From NCBI GenBank assembly GCA_038106445.1, contig JAYODU010000003.1, positions 186,001 to 250,000 on the forward strand: DNA of 64,000 nucleotides, written 5' to 3'. This stretch comes from Pseudemcibacter sp038106445 (GTDB lineage: Bacteria; Pseudomonadota; Alphaproteobacteria; Sphingomonadales; Emcibacteraceae). Below the pieces are notes generated by a model. It saw nothing but the letters and a program-made list of their open reading frames with translations, searched no databases and was not told the DNA's origin. A program made the translations under genes and the position numbers. Below are positions 26,982-35,096 of this stretch, piece by piece (the first letter of the stretch is position 1; every line of letters begins with the position of its first letter).

Positions 26982-27005
26982 GTCTGCTTTCGACCCAAAG
27001 CAGAC
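26982..27005. repeat. Small dispersed palindromic repeat, copy 1
   Basis: GTCTGCTTT-6 nt-AAAGCAGAC, a perfect 9-bp stem. A related copy lies at 30550-30573, and the shared sequence continues past the right arm (AAAGCAGACA followed by TAGC or TGGC). The 65-residue frame that covers it on the minus strand is most likely spurious; I recall similar 'GSKAD'-type translations from many alphaproteobacterial hypothetical proteins, which would fit a widespread intergenic repeat. Confidence 0.55.
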
Positions 27006-27109
27006 ATTAGCACCTGCTGCACAAACCATGGCTAGAGTTCTCCTATGTGAGCTTTCTGTTGAACAAATAATAACATTAAAATTTAGAGGCATTTTTGTGA
27101 ACAATTGAA

Positions 27110-28093
27110 TTATTTAATTTGAACAACTACATTTCCAATGACTTCACCACTCTCAACGGCTTCATGGGCCCTTGCTGTATCAGACAAATCATGTATTTCA
27201 GCTATTGCGTGGATCATTCTAGGGTTTGCAATCATTTTATTTACACCATCAATTGTTGCTTGACGTGCCTCGTCGGATAATAAATAAACTAGATACATTC
27301 TAAGTGTCACACCGTTAAACATCATCGGGTAAAATGGCAACGTTGGCTCCATCGCTGCCATCGAGCCATATGTGGCAATCACACCGTTGGCACGAAGTAC
27401 TTTATTTGTTACCTCCAAATTGCCCCCAAATTCAACTTCCACGACCCTATCTACTCCATGGCCTCCTGTTGCTTTCATTATAGCTTCTGCGACGTCGCCT
27501 TCACGATAATTAACAATTGCATCCGCGCCCGATGACTTCGCATGGGCGGCTTTTTCTGGGCCACTTACGGTGGTGATAACCTTTGCCCCTCCTAACTTCG
27601 CAAATTGAATAGCGTAATGACCAACGGCCCCTGCACCGCCGGTAACAAGAACAGTTTTGTCTCTAACGCTACCATCTGAAAAAACGCCATAGTGGGCAGT
27701 ACTAGCTGGAATGCCAAGACATGCTCCAGCTTCAAAACTTACGTTATCCGGCAAGTGAGCGGCTTGAGAAGATGGAACACAAATATATTCGGCGCAGGTA
27801 CCAAAAGGACGTTTCCAAGCACCATTCCATATCCATACCCGTTCACCAATTCGGCTTACATCAACATTTTCTCCAACGGCTTCGATGACACCGGCACCAT
27901 CTGAATGCGGAATAACTTTATCAAAAGCAATCGGGCCTCGCGCACCCGCACGGGTTTTAACATCGGACGGATTAATGCCTGAAGCATGAAGGCGCACTAA
28001 TACTTCACCAACTTTAGGGATCGGGGCGTTCATTTCCCCGTAATTTAGAACATTTTTTGCTTCGCCCGTCTCAGTGTACCAAATTGCTTTCAT
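27110..28093 (-). CDS. Quinone oxidoreductase-like MDR family protein
   Basis: A 327-residue NADPH-dependent medium-chain reductase/dehydrogenase of the zeta-crystallin type, without zinc ligands. Motifs are 'VRLHASGINPSDVKTRAG' in the GroES-like N-terminal domain and 'VLVTGGAGAVGHYAIQFAKL' in the Rossmann domain (about residues 148-167). It would reduce a quinone or an enone in the cytoplasm. It is followed, in transcription order, by AT-rich DNA and the palindromic repeat, and preceded by the SDR gene 10 bp away. Confidence 0.85.
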   Translation of the reverse strand: MKAIWYTETGEAKNVLNYGEMNAPIPKVGEVLVRLHASGINPSDVKTRAGARGPIAFDKVIPHSDGAGVIEAVGENVDVSRIGERVWIWNGAWKRPFGTCAEYICVPSSQAAHLPDNVSFEAGACLGIPASTAHYGVFSDGSVRDKTVLVTGGAGAVGHYAIQFAKLGGAKVITTVSGPEKAAHAKSSGADAIVNYREGDVAEAIMKATGGHGVDRVVEVEFGGNLEVTNKVLRANGVIATYGSMAAMEPTLPFYPMMFNGVTLRMYLVYLLSDEARQATIDGVNKMIANPRMIHAIAEIHDLSDTARAHEAVESGEVIGNVVVQIK

Positions 28094-28103
28094 AATTTTT
28101 CTC

Positions 28104-28898
28104 TCAAAATTGAGTTAACGTTTCTGTATGGCCGTCCACACCCAAGACCTGACCTGATATTTTTGAACCCATAGGTGATGCTAAAAAAAGTGCCATGTTG
28201 CCAATATCTTCTGCTTCAACAAATGTTTTTAAGCTTACTTGTTTAGTATAGCTTGCTTTAACGTCTTCAAAACTTAAACCTCGTGTTTCGGCTTCTTTTT
28301 GCATAACTGTGTCAATGCGCTTTCCTGCAACACTACCGGGACAAATAGCATTAACACGAATTTGTTGATTGCCAAGTTCCATCGCCATCGTTTTTGTTAA
28401 TCCAATAAGTCCCCATTTTGCTGCGGTGTACGGCGAGCGCAGTGGAAAGCCAAAGAATGATGCACTTGAGGCAATGTTTATAATACTGCCACCATCATTA
28501 TTCTTTTTGATATACGGAATGGCCAATTTTGAGCAATAGAAAGCACTGTTCAAATCGACAGTTATTGTTTTATCCCATTCATCTGGAATAATATTCTCGA
28601 GAAGGGCATTGGGTCCAGCAATACCAGCGTTATTGATCAAAACATCCTCACCTTCTTTATAATCGACTGCATTTTTAAAAAATGTTTCGGTTTGATCAAA
28701 ACTTGAAGCGTCTGCTTTGTCCGCAAATGCAACATGACCTTTTTTCAACATGTTCTCAAAATTACTGTCATCTAGGTCAAATATTGCTACTTTTGCTCCT
28801 GCAGCAGAGAACATTTTTGCCATCACCGCTCCTATGCCGTTACCACCTGCGGAGATGATTACTCGTTTGTCTTTTAAGGATTGGGAAGTTTCAAACAT
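28104..28898 (-). CDS. SDR family NAD(P)-dependent oxidoreductase
   Basis: A 264-residue classical short-chain dehydrogenase. The cofactor motif is 'VIISAGGNGIGAVMAKMF' (TGxxxGxG type with a Ser/Ala start), 'INNAGIAGPN' is the NNAG motif, and the catalytic Ser-Tyr-Lys appear in 'IINIASSASFFGF' and 'YTAAKWGLIG'. It is in one operon with the MDR gene and divergent from the BCCT transporter gene. Oxidation of an imported hydroxylated compound is suggested by that arrangement. Confidence 0.87.
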   Translation of the reverse strand: MFETSQSLKDKRVIISAGGNGIGAVMAKMFSAAGAKVAIFDLDDSNFENMLKKGHVAFADKADASSFDQTETFFKNAVDYKEGEDVLINNAGIAGPNALLENIIPDEWDKTITVDLNSAFYCSKLAIPYIKKNNDGGSIINIASSASFFGFPLRSPYTAAKWGLIGLTKTMAMELGNQQIRVNAICPGSVAGKRIDTVMQKEAETRGLSFEDVKASYTKQVSLKTFVEAEDIGNMALFLASPMGSKISGQVLGVDGHTETLTQF

Positions 28899-28986
28899 TT
28901 CATTATTCCATAACTAAGTATCAATACCACTTGCCAAACATTGATAATTTAAGCAAGATAATTCAGCATAATCATAAGGAAAAAAA

Positions 28987-30486
28987 TTGTCCAAAAAATC
29001 CCTTAATAAGCCTTTAGATAAAGCGACCTTCACTATGGCAGTTTTGACTGTTCTATTAGTCTCAATACCGTTGATCATATTTAATGAAACAATTGGGCCA
29101 AATATTATAGCCCTCTATGACTACGTGGCGTTTAATTTTGGCCTTGTATATCAATGGGTCACCATTGGATGTGTTGGGATCATGGGATGGCTGGCTTTTA
29201 GTAAATATGGCAGCGTCAAATTAGGAGATGGGGATCCGGAGTTTAGCACACTAAGTTGGGTTGCAATGTTGTTTTCCGCGGGGGTGGGTGGTGCTCTTCT
29301 TTATTGGGCTGGAATTGAATGGGCCGCATATTATACCGCACCTCCTTTTGGTGCAGAGCCAAAATCAATCGAGGCTTTAAAATGGGCCACCAGCTATGGC
29401 CTTTTTCATTGGGGGCTTGCCGCTTGGTGTATTTACGCCTTACCAACAATTGCCTTAAGTTATTCTTTTTATGTCAAAAAAATTCCATATTTACGGTTTA
29501 GTGCGGCAATTCTTGGTAAAAAATCTTCCACATCTATTTGGGCTAAATTTATTGATTTATCCTTCATGATTGGTCTTATTGGTGGAGCTGGCACCTCTTT
29601 ATCGCTCGCAGCCCCCATGATCTCGGCGGGAATATCGCAGCTCACTGGTCTGGAACGTGGTTCTAACCTTGACCTGTTTGTTATATGCATCTGTATTACC
29701 ATTTTTGGAGTATCGGTCTATATGGGCCTTGAAAAAGGCATTAAGAAACTAGCAGATACAAATCTTTACCTTTCAATAATTTTTCTTATCTTTGTTCTCG
29801 TTGCTGGACCGTCGACCTTCATCTTAATGATGGGAACTGAAAGTATTGGTTTTATGCTCTCAAACATGATCGAGATGATTACCTGGACAGACGCCGCTGA
29901 CAATACAGGATTTGTGCAGAATTGGACCATATTTTACTGGGCTTGGTGGCTCGCCTTTGCCCCATATGTCGGTATTTTTGTTACCCGCATTTCAAAAGGC
30001 CGCACCATTCGTCAAATCATTCTCTCAATGTGCGCATACGGAAGTCTTGGTTCTTGGGCTTTTTATATTATTCTCGGCAATTACGCTTTGAATTTAGAAC
30101 TAACAGGTGCTCTTCCCGTCGCAGAAATGATTAATGCTGATGTTTTTAATGCCATCAGTGTGATTATCAGTCATCTGCCTCTCGGTGAACTGGCTCTCAT
30201 TGTATTCACGCTCGTGACCATTATTTTTGTTGCTACTACGTATGATAGTGCAAGTTATGCTCTTGCTTCCGCTGCGACAAAAGAGCTTCAAGCAGGTGAA
30301 AATCCCGCAAAATGGCACCGCATTTTCTGGGCCGTTGCATTAGGTATTCTTCCAATCATCCTCATGTATATTGGTGGCTTAAAAGTAGTCCAGTCCGCAG
30401 TTCTGCTAGCAGGATTACCTATCGCTGTCGCCAGTGTTTTTATGGCGAGAACACTAATCAAATGGCTTAGGGAAGATTATCCTTAA
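28987..30486 (+). CDS. BCCT family betaine/carnitine/choline transporter
   Basis: A 499-residue inner-membrane transporter with twelve hydrophobic segments. The BCCT signature is visible around 'FYWAWWLAFAPYVGIFVTRI' and the substrate-binding aromatic residues in the same region. The start is TTG at 28987 with AAGGA six bases upstream. Members take up quaternary amines with Na+ or H+ or by exchange. Divergent SDR and MDR genes could encode enzymes acting on the imported compound, carnitine or betaine-like; this is inference. Confidence 0.88.
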   Translation: MSKKSLNKPLDKATFTMAVLTVLLVSIPLIIFNETIGPNIIALYDYVAFNFGLVYQWVTIGCVGIMGWLAFSKYGSVKLGDGDPEFSTLSWVAMLFSAGVGGALLYWAGIEWAAYYTAPPFGAEPKSIEALKWATSYGLFHWGLAAWCIYALPTIALSYSFYVKKIPYLRFSAAILGKKSSTSIWAKFIDLSFMIGLIGGAGTSLSLAAPMISAGISQLTGLERGSNLDLFVICICITIFGVSVYMGLEKGIKKLADTNLYLSIIFLIFVLVAGPSTFILMMGTESIGFMLSNMIEMITWTDAADNTGFVQNWTIFYWAWWLAFAPYVGIFVTRISKGRTIRQIILSMCAYGSLGSWAFYIILGNYALNLELTGALPVAEMINADVFNAISVIISHLPLGELALIVFTLVTIIFVATTYDSASYALASAATKELQAGENPAKWHRIFWAVALGILPIILMYIGGLKVVQSAVLLAGLPIAVASVFMARTLIKWLREDYP

Positions 30487-30549
30487 TCAAATCCATATAT
30501 TTCTTCATTATTCTCATGATAACTCAGTTAATGATCTAATACTGTGAGA

Positions 30550-30573
30550 GCCTGCTTTTGGCCGAAAGCAGAC
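30550..30573. repeat. Small dispersed palindromic repeat, copy 2
   Basis: GCCTGCTTT-6 nt-AAAGCAGAC, the same stem as at 26982-27005 with one mismatch, 64 bp after the BCCT stop codon. With copy 1 it brackets the MDR-SDR-BCCT cassette. Confidence 0.5.
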
Positions 30574-30741
30574 ACTGGCGCGTTGCCGATTAGTGCCATT
30601 AAATCATTTAATGTAAATTCTATATACCCTCATCTTATGCAATTACGTTAATGATCTCATAAGTTATGACGAGGGCGAAATTGTAGGAATGTACTATCTT
30701 GTGGGTCTCTTCATGTAAACTAATTACATGGAGGTTTTACT

Positions 30742-30837
30742 ATGACAGATGATGAAAGAGATTTACCAATTAAAAGAGCTGATGATATTATATATTGTAA
30801 TTTCACTCTAGAGTTAGGAAAGGTTTACAGACGCTAA
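30742..30837 (+). CDS. Possible 31-residue peptide
   Basis: ATG with a strong GGAGG nine bases before it, then 31 codons ('MTDDERDLPIKRADDIIYC' and onward) and TAA. It could be a short peptide or the front of a decayed gene. It lies in the otherwise gene-free 30487-30966 stretch between the BCCT gene and tRNA-Arg. No match is recognised. Confidence 0.25.
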   Translation: MTDDERDLPIKRADDIIYCNFTLELGKVYRR

Positions 30838-30966
30838 TTGGAAGGGTTAATTGTAAATTAGCAAAAAAATTTTTCTTAGTATTTTATAAATTGATCCTCG
30901 TGAGTACTATGTGAGTATTTTTATTTAAACAGATTTTTTATATCTATTCTAAGCTACTGTTTTTAT

Positions 30967-31043
30967 TGGCGCACCCGACGGGATTCGAACCCATGACCTC
31001 TGCCTTCGGAGGGCAGCACTCTATCCAGCTGAGCTACGGGTGC
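30967..31043 (-). tRNA. tRNA-Arg(CCG)
   Basis: The minus strand reads 5' GCACCCG TA GCTC ... anticodon stem CTGCC, loop CTCCGAA (anticodon CCG), stem GGCAG ... GGTTCGAATCC in the T arm, and 3' CGGGTGC-G-CCA. All four stems form, and CCA is encoded. It decodes CGG. The DNA beyond its 3' end is the repeat-bounded, AT-rich accessory stretch, a common setting for integration next to tRNA genes, although no duplicated 3' end was found. Confidence 0.95.
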
Positions 31044-31223
31044 GCGGTAGATAAGTGTGGCGCAGACTACTTAATCTTTTCCCATAACGCAATCACCAAT
31101 TCCGAAAAATGTCGGATTGTAAATGGCCTTGTGTGGCGTTCATCAAATATCTTTTCACTTTTTCTGACTTTGCGTTATAGTTGTCGCTGTTTCACAACAA
31201 AAAAATACAGGGAAGTGGTTTAA

Positions 31224-32468
31224 ATGATTAAAAAGTGGTTTGAAATCAAGCTTTGGAAGCGAATTATGGGGGCGCTCGTGCTTGGCGTTATTTTTGGTTC
31301 AGTATTCGGCGAAGTTGCGGCTGATATCAAGTGGATCGGTGATGTATTTATCAAATTAATCAGGATGATAGTTGTTCCCCTTGTATTTGTTACACTGGTT
31401 TCCGGGGTCGTGGCGATGGGAAGCCCGTCAAAGCTTGCATCCATTGGTATTAAAACCATGGGCTTATTCTTGGCGACAACTATTGGTGCTATCATAATCG
31501 GGCTTCTTCTGGCGGCGGCAATTCAGCCGGGTGTCGGCGTTTCAATAACAGGTGGTGAACCCCAAACACTGGAAGCCGCAATACCTCTTGGTGAAAGGAT
31601 GATGAATATCATTCCGGCAAATCCCGTTGCTGCGCTTGCGGAAGGGGATATCCTTGCGGTTATTTTCTTTGCTCTTTTAATGGGGGTTGGCATCATGATG
31701 GCCGGCGAAGATGCCGAACCGGTCGGAAAACTGATGGATAGTGCATCCGAAGTGGTGCTTAAAATCACCCATATGATTATGGAAGTGGCGCCATTTGGTG
31801 TTTTTGCTTTGATTGCGGCTGTTGCCGGAACGCGCGGTGCCGGTGCACTGCTTGATGTGGTACCGTTGGTGGGGACTATCGTACTGGGGTGTGTTCTCCA
31901 CGTTATATTGGTTTATGGGGGTATTATCAAGGTGGTGCTGGGGTTGCCAGCAATAAGGTTTTTCAAGGATATCATCGATGCACAGCTTGTGGCATTTTCA
32001 ACATCATCAAGCAGTGCGACAATGCCGGTAAGTATTGCCGTGGCAGAAGACAACCTGGGTATTAAGGGGCCTGTGGCGTCATCGGTCATTCCGCTAGGAG
32101 CCACTGTCAATATGGACGGCACGGCGATTTATGTGGGGGCGGTTGCCGTTTTTACTGCACAATCATTCGGCATACCATTGGGATTTGTTGAATATGCCCT
32201 TATTGCACTTACCACAACAATTGCTTCTGTCGGTACGGCTGCGGTTCCTTCTGCAAGCCTGTTTCTACTTGCCGGTGTGTTGGGTGTGCTTGGCATTAAC
32301 GGTGAACAGACAGCCATCGTTGTTGGCTTCCTTCTTCCGTTTGATCGGCCGCTTGATATGGTTCGCACAACCGTAAATGTTACAGGGAACCTTGCGGTTT
32401 GTACGGCCGTTGCCAAATGGGAGAATGAAATTGATCTGGATGAATTCAGGCGTGATCCGAATATTTAA
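31224..32468 (+). CDS. Dicarboxylate/amino acid:cation symporter (DAACS family)
   Basis: A 414-residue GltPh-fold transporter. The serine-rich hairpin 'FSTSSSSATMPVSIAVAED', 'GATVNMDGTAIYVG' (NMDGT cation site) and 'VGTAAVPSASLFLLAGVL' are diagnostic. It imports C4-dicarboxylates, glutamate or aspartate with Na+ or H+. It stands alone with its own ribosome site and ends in a strong bidirectional terminator shared with the peroxiredoxin gene. Confidence 0.92.
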   Translation: MIKKWFEIKLWKRIMGALVLGVIFGSVFGEVAADIKWIGDVFIKLIRMIVVPLVFVTLVSGVVAMGSPSKLASIGIKTMGLFLATTIGAIIIGLLLAAAIQPGVGVSITGGEPQTLEAAIPLGERMMNIIPANPVAALAEGDILAVIFFALLMGVGIMMAGEDAEPVGKLMDSASEVVLKITHMIMEVAPFGVFALIAAVAGTRGAGALLDVVPLVGTIVLGCVLHVILVYGGIIKVVLGLPAIRFFKDIIDAQLVAFSTSSSSATMPVSIAVAEDNLGIKGPVASSVIPLGATVNMDGTAIYVGAVAVFTAQSFGIPLGFVEYALIALTTTIASVGTAAVPSASLFLLAGVLGVLGINGEQTAIVVGFLLPFDRPLDMVRTTVNVTGNLAVCTAVAKWENEIDLDEFRRDPNI

Positions 32469-32491
32469 TAAATAATCAAATCTTAAATAAA

Positions 32492-32518
32492 AACCCCGGT
32501 GCAAAAACACCGGGGTTT
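32492..32518. terminator. Bidirectional rho-independent terminator
   Basis: AACCCCGGTG-loop-CACCGGGGTT flanked by A-run and T-run, between the convergent symporter and peroxiredoxin genes. It can serve both. Confidence 0.9.
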
Positions 32519-32536
32519 TTTATTGATGTGTATGAC

Positions 32537-33133
32537 TTAAAGTTTTGCTGCATGTCCTTCAAGGTAGCTTGCAACACCTTCGGCGTTTGGTGTCATGCCA
32601 GCATCACCTTTATTCCAGCCGGCGGGGCAAACTTCGCCATGTTCTTCATGGAACTGAAGGGCTTCTACCATACGGATACTTTCATCGACATTACGGCCCA
32701 GCGGTAGATCATTGATAACATAATGACGGATGTTTCCTGCTTTATCGATAAGGAACGAACCACGATAAGCGACTGCACCGTCCTTAAGTACACCATAATC
32801 TGAAGCAATGGATTTCGTGATGTCCGCGACCAGCGGGAAGTTGATCTTGCCAATGCCGCCTTTTTCAACAGGCGTATTACGCCATGCGTAATGGGAAAAC
32901 TGACTGTCAATGCTCACACCAACAACTTTACAGCCAAGTTCTTTAAACTTATTCATACGATTTGAAAATGCGATAATTTCGGATGGGCAAACGAACGTAA
33001 AATCAAGCGGATAAAAGAAAACGAGTCCATAATTGCCATCAAGATAGTGGTGCAGGTTCATTTCAGTTATAAAACCGTCTTCCATAACGGTTTGCGCGGT
33101 AAAGTCGGGGGCTTTTTGGCCGATGAGGGACAT
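32537..33133 (-). CDS. Peroxiredoxin (2-Cys AhpC/Prx type)
   Basis: A 198-residue typical 2-Cys peroxiredoxin. The peroxidatic Cys is in 'PLDFTFVCPSEI' (about residue 50) and the resolving Cys in 'HGEVCPAGW' (about residue 169). It reduces hydrogen peroxide and organic peroxides in the cytoplasm with thioredoxin or AhpF/AhpD; no AhpF or AhpD gene is next to it. The 'YF' motif of sensitive eukaryote-like enzymes is absent at the C-terminus, so it should be robust to over-oxidation. The ribosome site is GGAG. Confidence 0.92.
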   Translation of the reverse strand: MSLIGQKAPDFTAQTVMEDGFITEMNLHHYLDGNYGLVFFYPLDFTFVCPSEIIAFSNRMNKFKELGCKVVGVSIDSQFSHYAWRNTPVEKGGIGKINFPLVADITKSIASDYGVLKDGAVAYRGSFLIDKAGNIRHYVINDLPLGRNVDESIRMVEALQFHEEHGEVCPAGWNKGDAGMTPNAEGVASYLEGHAAKL

Positions 33134-33422
33134 TTTAATTCTCCATTTATGATTATAATTTTAAGATAACTGTTAATTAGAATTGTTTAAAAATAGTTAT
33201 ATCCTATCTCGCTAGTCAAGGGAATAATATTCAATTTTTTATGACTGAATTAAACTAGTCCCAGATGACTGTATCTCCAACGCGGTTATCAACCATTATG
33301 ATGCAATCATAAAAACGGTAAAGGGTGCGCGACATGAACTATACCGTGAGGTGGACGGTATTCGTAATGGGCTTTTAGCAGAAATTACCATTTTTCTCTC
33401 CCAGGGGCTTGGTGATAAAAAG

Positions 33423-33833
33423 ATGTCTAAAGTTTATCAGGTCAAATTTGATGGCGTGGTTATTGGTGCTACCCGCTTTGAAAGCGGCGATCCGACAAGG
33501 GGCGTCGTGGCAGGGGCTCTGCTTGAATATGATAAACCGCTAAAGTATGATTTTTTCGAAGATCTTATAAATAAAGGTGTTTTTATCAACGTGGATCACG
33601 AAAGAACATTAAAGTTTATAAATGTAAATGCCATAGACAGAATTACTGTGCATCTGGATGATGGATCACAGGTCATTGGGATTAATGGAGTACATTTTGT
33701 AAGTATTGATGATAATCATTTTATTGTTACTTTGGTCGGCATCAATTTTCCATTTTATGCCGAAGAATTTCCGCTTCATTGTAAAACCTATATCGATAAA
33801 TTAAAGGCTGATAGTGAAAACCAGTTATACTAA
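33423..33833 (+). CDS. Hypothetical protein
   Basis: 136 residues from ATG 33423 ('MSKVYQVKFDGVVIGATRFE'), mixed alpha/beta, soluble, with no recognised family. The open frame extends upstream without a stop to about 33248 and there reads protein-like ('INHYDAIIKTVKGARHELYR'), with a GTG at 33351 but no good ribosome site, so the N-terminus is uncertain. It is convergent with the HisN-like gene. Confidence 0.55.
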   Translation: MSKVYQVKFDGVVIGATRFESGDPTRGVVAGALLEYDKPLKYDFFEDLINKGVFINVDHERTLKFINVNAIDRITVHLDDGSQVIGINGVHFVSIDDNHFIVTLVGINFPFYAEEFPLHCKTYIDKLKADSENQLY

Positions 33834-33844
33834 CCTGATGCGGG

Positions 33845-34642
33845 TTACAGAGATGTATTAAGAAGTCCTATGACTTGTTCATGAAGGCGCTGATCCCCGC
33901 ATGCAACAACTTGCCCGCCATAAGTAACAGGGTTCCCGCCCCAATCAGTAACGATACCGCCGGCTCCTTCGATTATCGGAATTAATGCCTGAATATCATG
34001 TGCATTTAGGCCGCTTTCAATGACAACATCTATAAAACCGCTGGCAACCATTGCATAAGCATAACAGTCATAGCCGTTTCGCATCATTCTGGCACCAGCC
34101 GCTACTCGGAAAAATTTATCCTGTTCCTCTTCACCGTTAAAAAGTTGTAATGGATCCGTGGTTGAGATCGTTGCATTGAATATAGTATCACATGCTCTTG
34201 TGTTTATGGGCTTTCCGTTTAAGAAGGCACTAGAAGCTGTTCCGATATAACGTTCCCTCAGATAGGGTTGGTCAAGCATACCGACTATGGTTTTTCCATT
34301 ATGTTGAAGGGCGATTAACGTTCCCCAGGTCGGGATTCCTGTAATATATGATCTGGTGCCGTCAATCGGATCTATTATCCATGTATAGTCACTTTTCTTA
34401 TCCTCGAAGGCTTCTTCCTCTCCCATTATATTATGGTCGGGAAAATGGCGTCTGATTTGTTCTCGGATTACTTTTTCAGTATTTTTATCGGCAATGGTAA
34501 CTGGGTCAAAGTCACTTTTTAATTTGGGGCCTTTATTTTCAACAGTAACCGACTTCTTGAAATATTGCAGACTTATTTTTGCGGCTTCATTTGCGACGTT
34601 GTTTAAGAAAGTTATAAATATTTTATAGTCGGCATTAGACAT
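33845..34642 (-). CDS. hisN: Inositol monophosphatase family protein, HisN-like histidinol-phosphatase
   Basis: A 265-residue Mg2+-dependent phosphatase. The metal sites are in 'IMGEEEAFE', 'WIIDPIDGTRSYITGIPTWG' (DPIDGT) and 'GLNAHDIQALIPIIEGAGG' (the last metal Asp in 'AHDI' where many relatives have 'WDxA'). The 'DGTRSYITG' form is what I associate with histidinol-phosphate phosphatases of the IMPase type rather than SuhB/CysQ. It stands outside any his operon, as is usual in alphaproteobacteria. Confidence 0.75.
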   Translation of the reverse strand: MSNADYKIFITFLNNVANEAAKISLQYFKKSVTVENKGPKLKSDFDPVTIADKNTEKVIREQIRRHFPDHNIMGEEEAFEDKKSDYTWIIDPIDGTRSYITGIPTWGTLIALQHNGKTIVGMLDQPYLRERYIGTASSAFLNGKPINTRACDTIFNATISTTDPLQLFNGEEEQDKFFRVAAGARMMRNGYDCYAYAMVASGFIDVVIESGLNAHDIQALIPIIEGAGGIVTDWGGNPVTYGGQVVACGDQRLHEQVIGLLNTSL

Positions 34643-34710
34643 TGATTGACCCTTATGTTCACATAAGATGTTTCAGGGATTTTAAAGCCGATGTCAAGCA
34701 GAGGAGAAAA

Positions 34711-34974
34711 TTATTGCTTTCCAATCCGCGGTGTACCTGGTGTACTGCTGCCAAATGCTCGGTTAAGAGTATGGGTACTGTCTTCGGCAAGTGCGATGGC
34801 ATCCGATAATAAAACCAGAATTTTCATATTATTACGAAGAACATGTTGTGCTTCGGGTTTATCATCTTCCATAATTTTTGTTGCACGATAAATAATATCG
34901 TTGCGAACGCTTTTTAGAATTTCCTCAAGCTTATAGCCGTCCGGTTTAACATCTGAAGAAAGAAAATGTGTCAT
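34711..34974 (-). CDS. Hypothetical small helical protein
   Basis: 87 residues, strongly helical and charged ('ILKSVRNDIIYRATKIMEDD', 'NMKILVLLSDAIALAEDSTH'), with a low-complexity end. No family is recognised. It lies just upstream of the HisN-like gene in the same direction, and its length and codon use look genuine. Confidence 0.55.
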   Translation of the reverse strand: MTHFLSSDVKPDGYKLEEILKSVRNDIIYRATKIMEDDKPEAQHVLRNNMKILVLLSDAIALAEDSTHTLNRAFGSSTPGTPRIGKQ

Positions 34975-35047
34975 GAAAACCCCTAATATTGGTCTTTATG
35001 ACATAAAATATAAAAGGGATATCTTAAAGTTTGGTAAAATAAACACA

Positions 35048-35081
35048 TTATCAGCCAATATTTAATTATATTGACTGATAA
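35048..35081. repeat. Inverted repeat after typA
   Basis: Arms TTATCAGCCAATAT and ATATTGACTGATAA (13 of 14 paired) with a 6-nt loop, just downstream of the typA stop. It probably ends or stabilises the typA transcript, though it lacks a clear T-run. Confidence 0.45.
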
Positions 35082-35096
35082 TGAACATTTTCAGGA

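Noticed and set aside
26907..27104. 65-codon minus-strand frame with a 'GSKAD' type sequence
   Set aside because: It spans the palindromic repeat, has no good ribosome site and reads like the spurious translations of dispersed repeats; not called as a gene.
30960..31050. Integrase attachment site at the tRNA-Arg 3' end
   Set aside because: No integrase gene and no second copy of the tRNA 3' sequence were found in the window, so only the general setting is noted.
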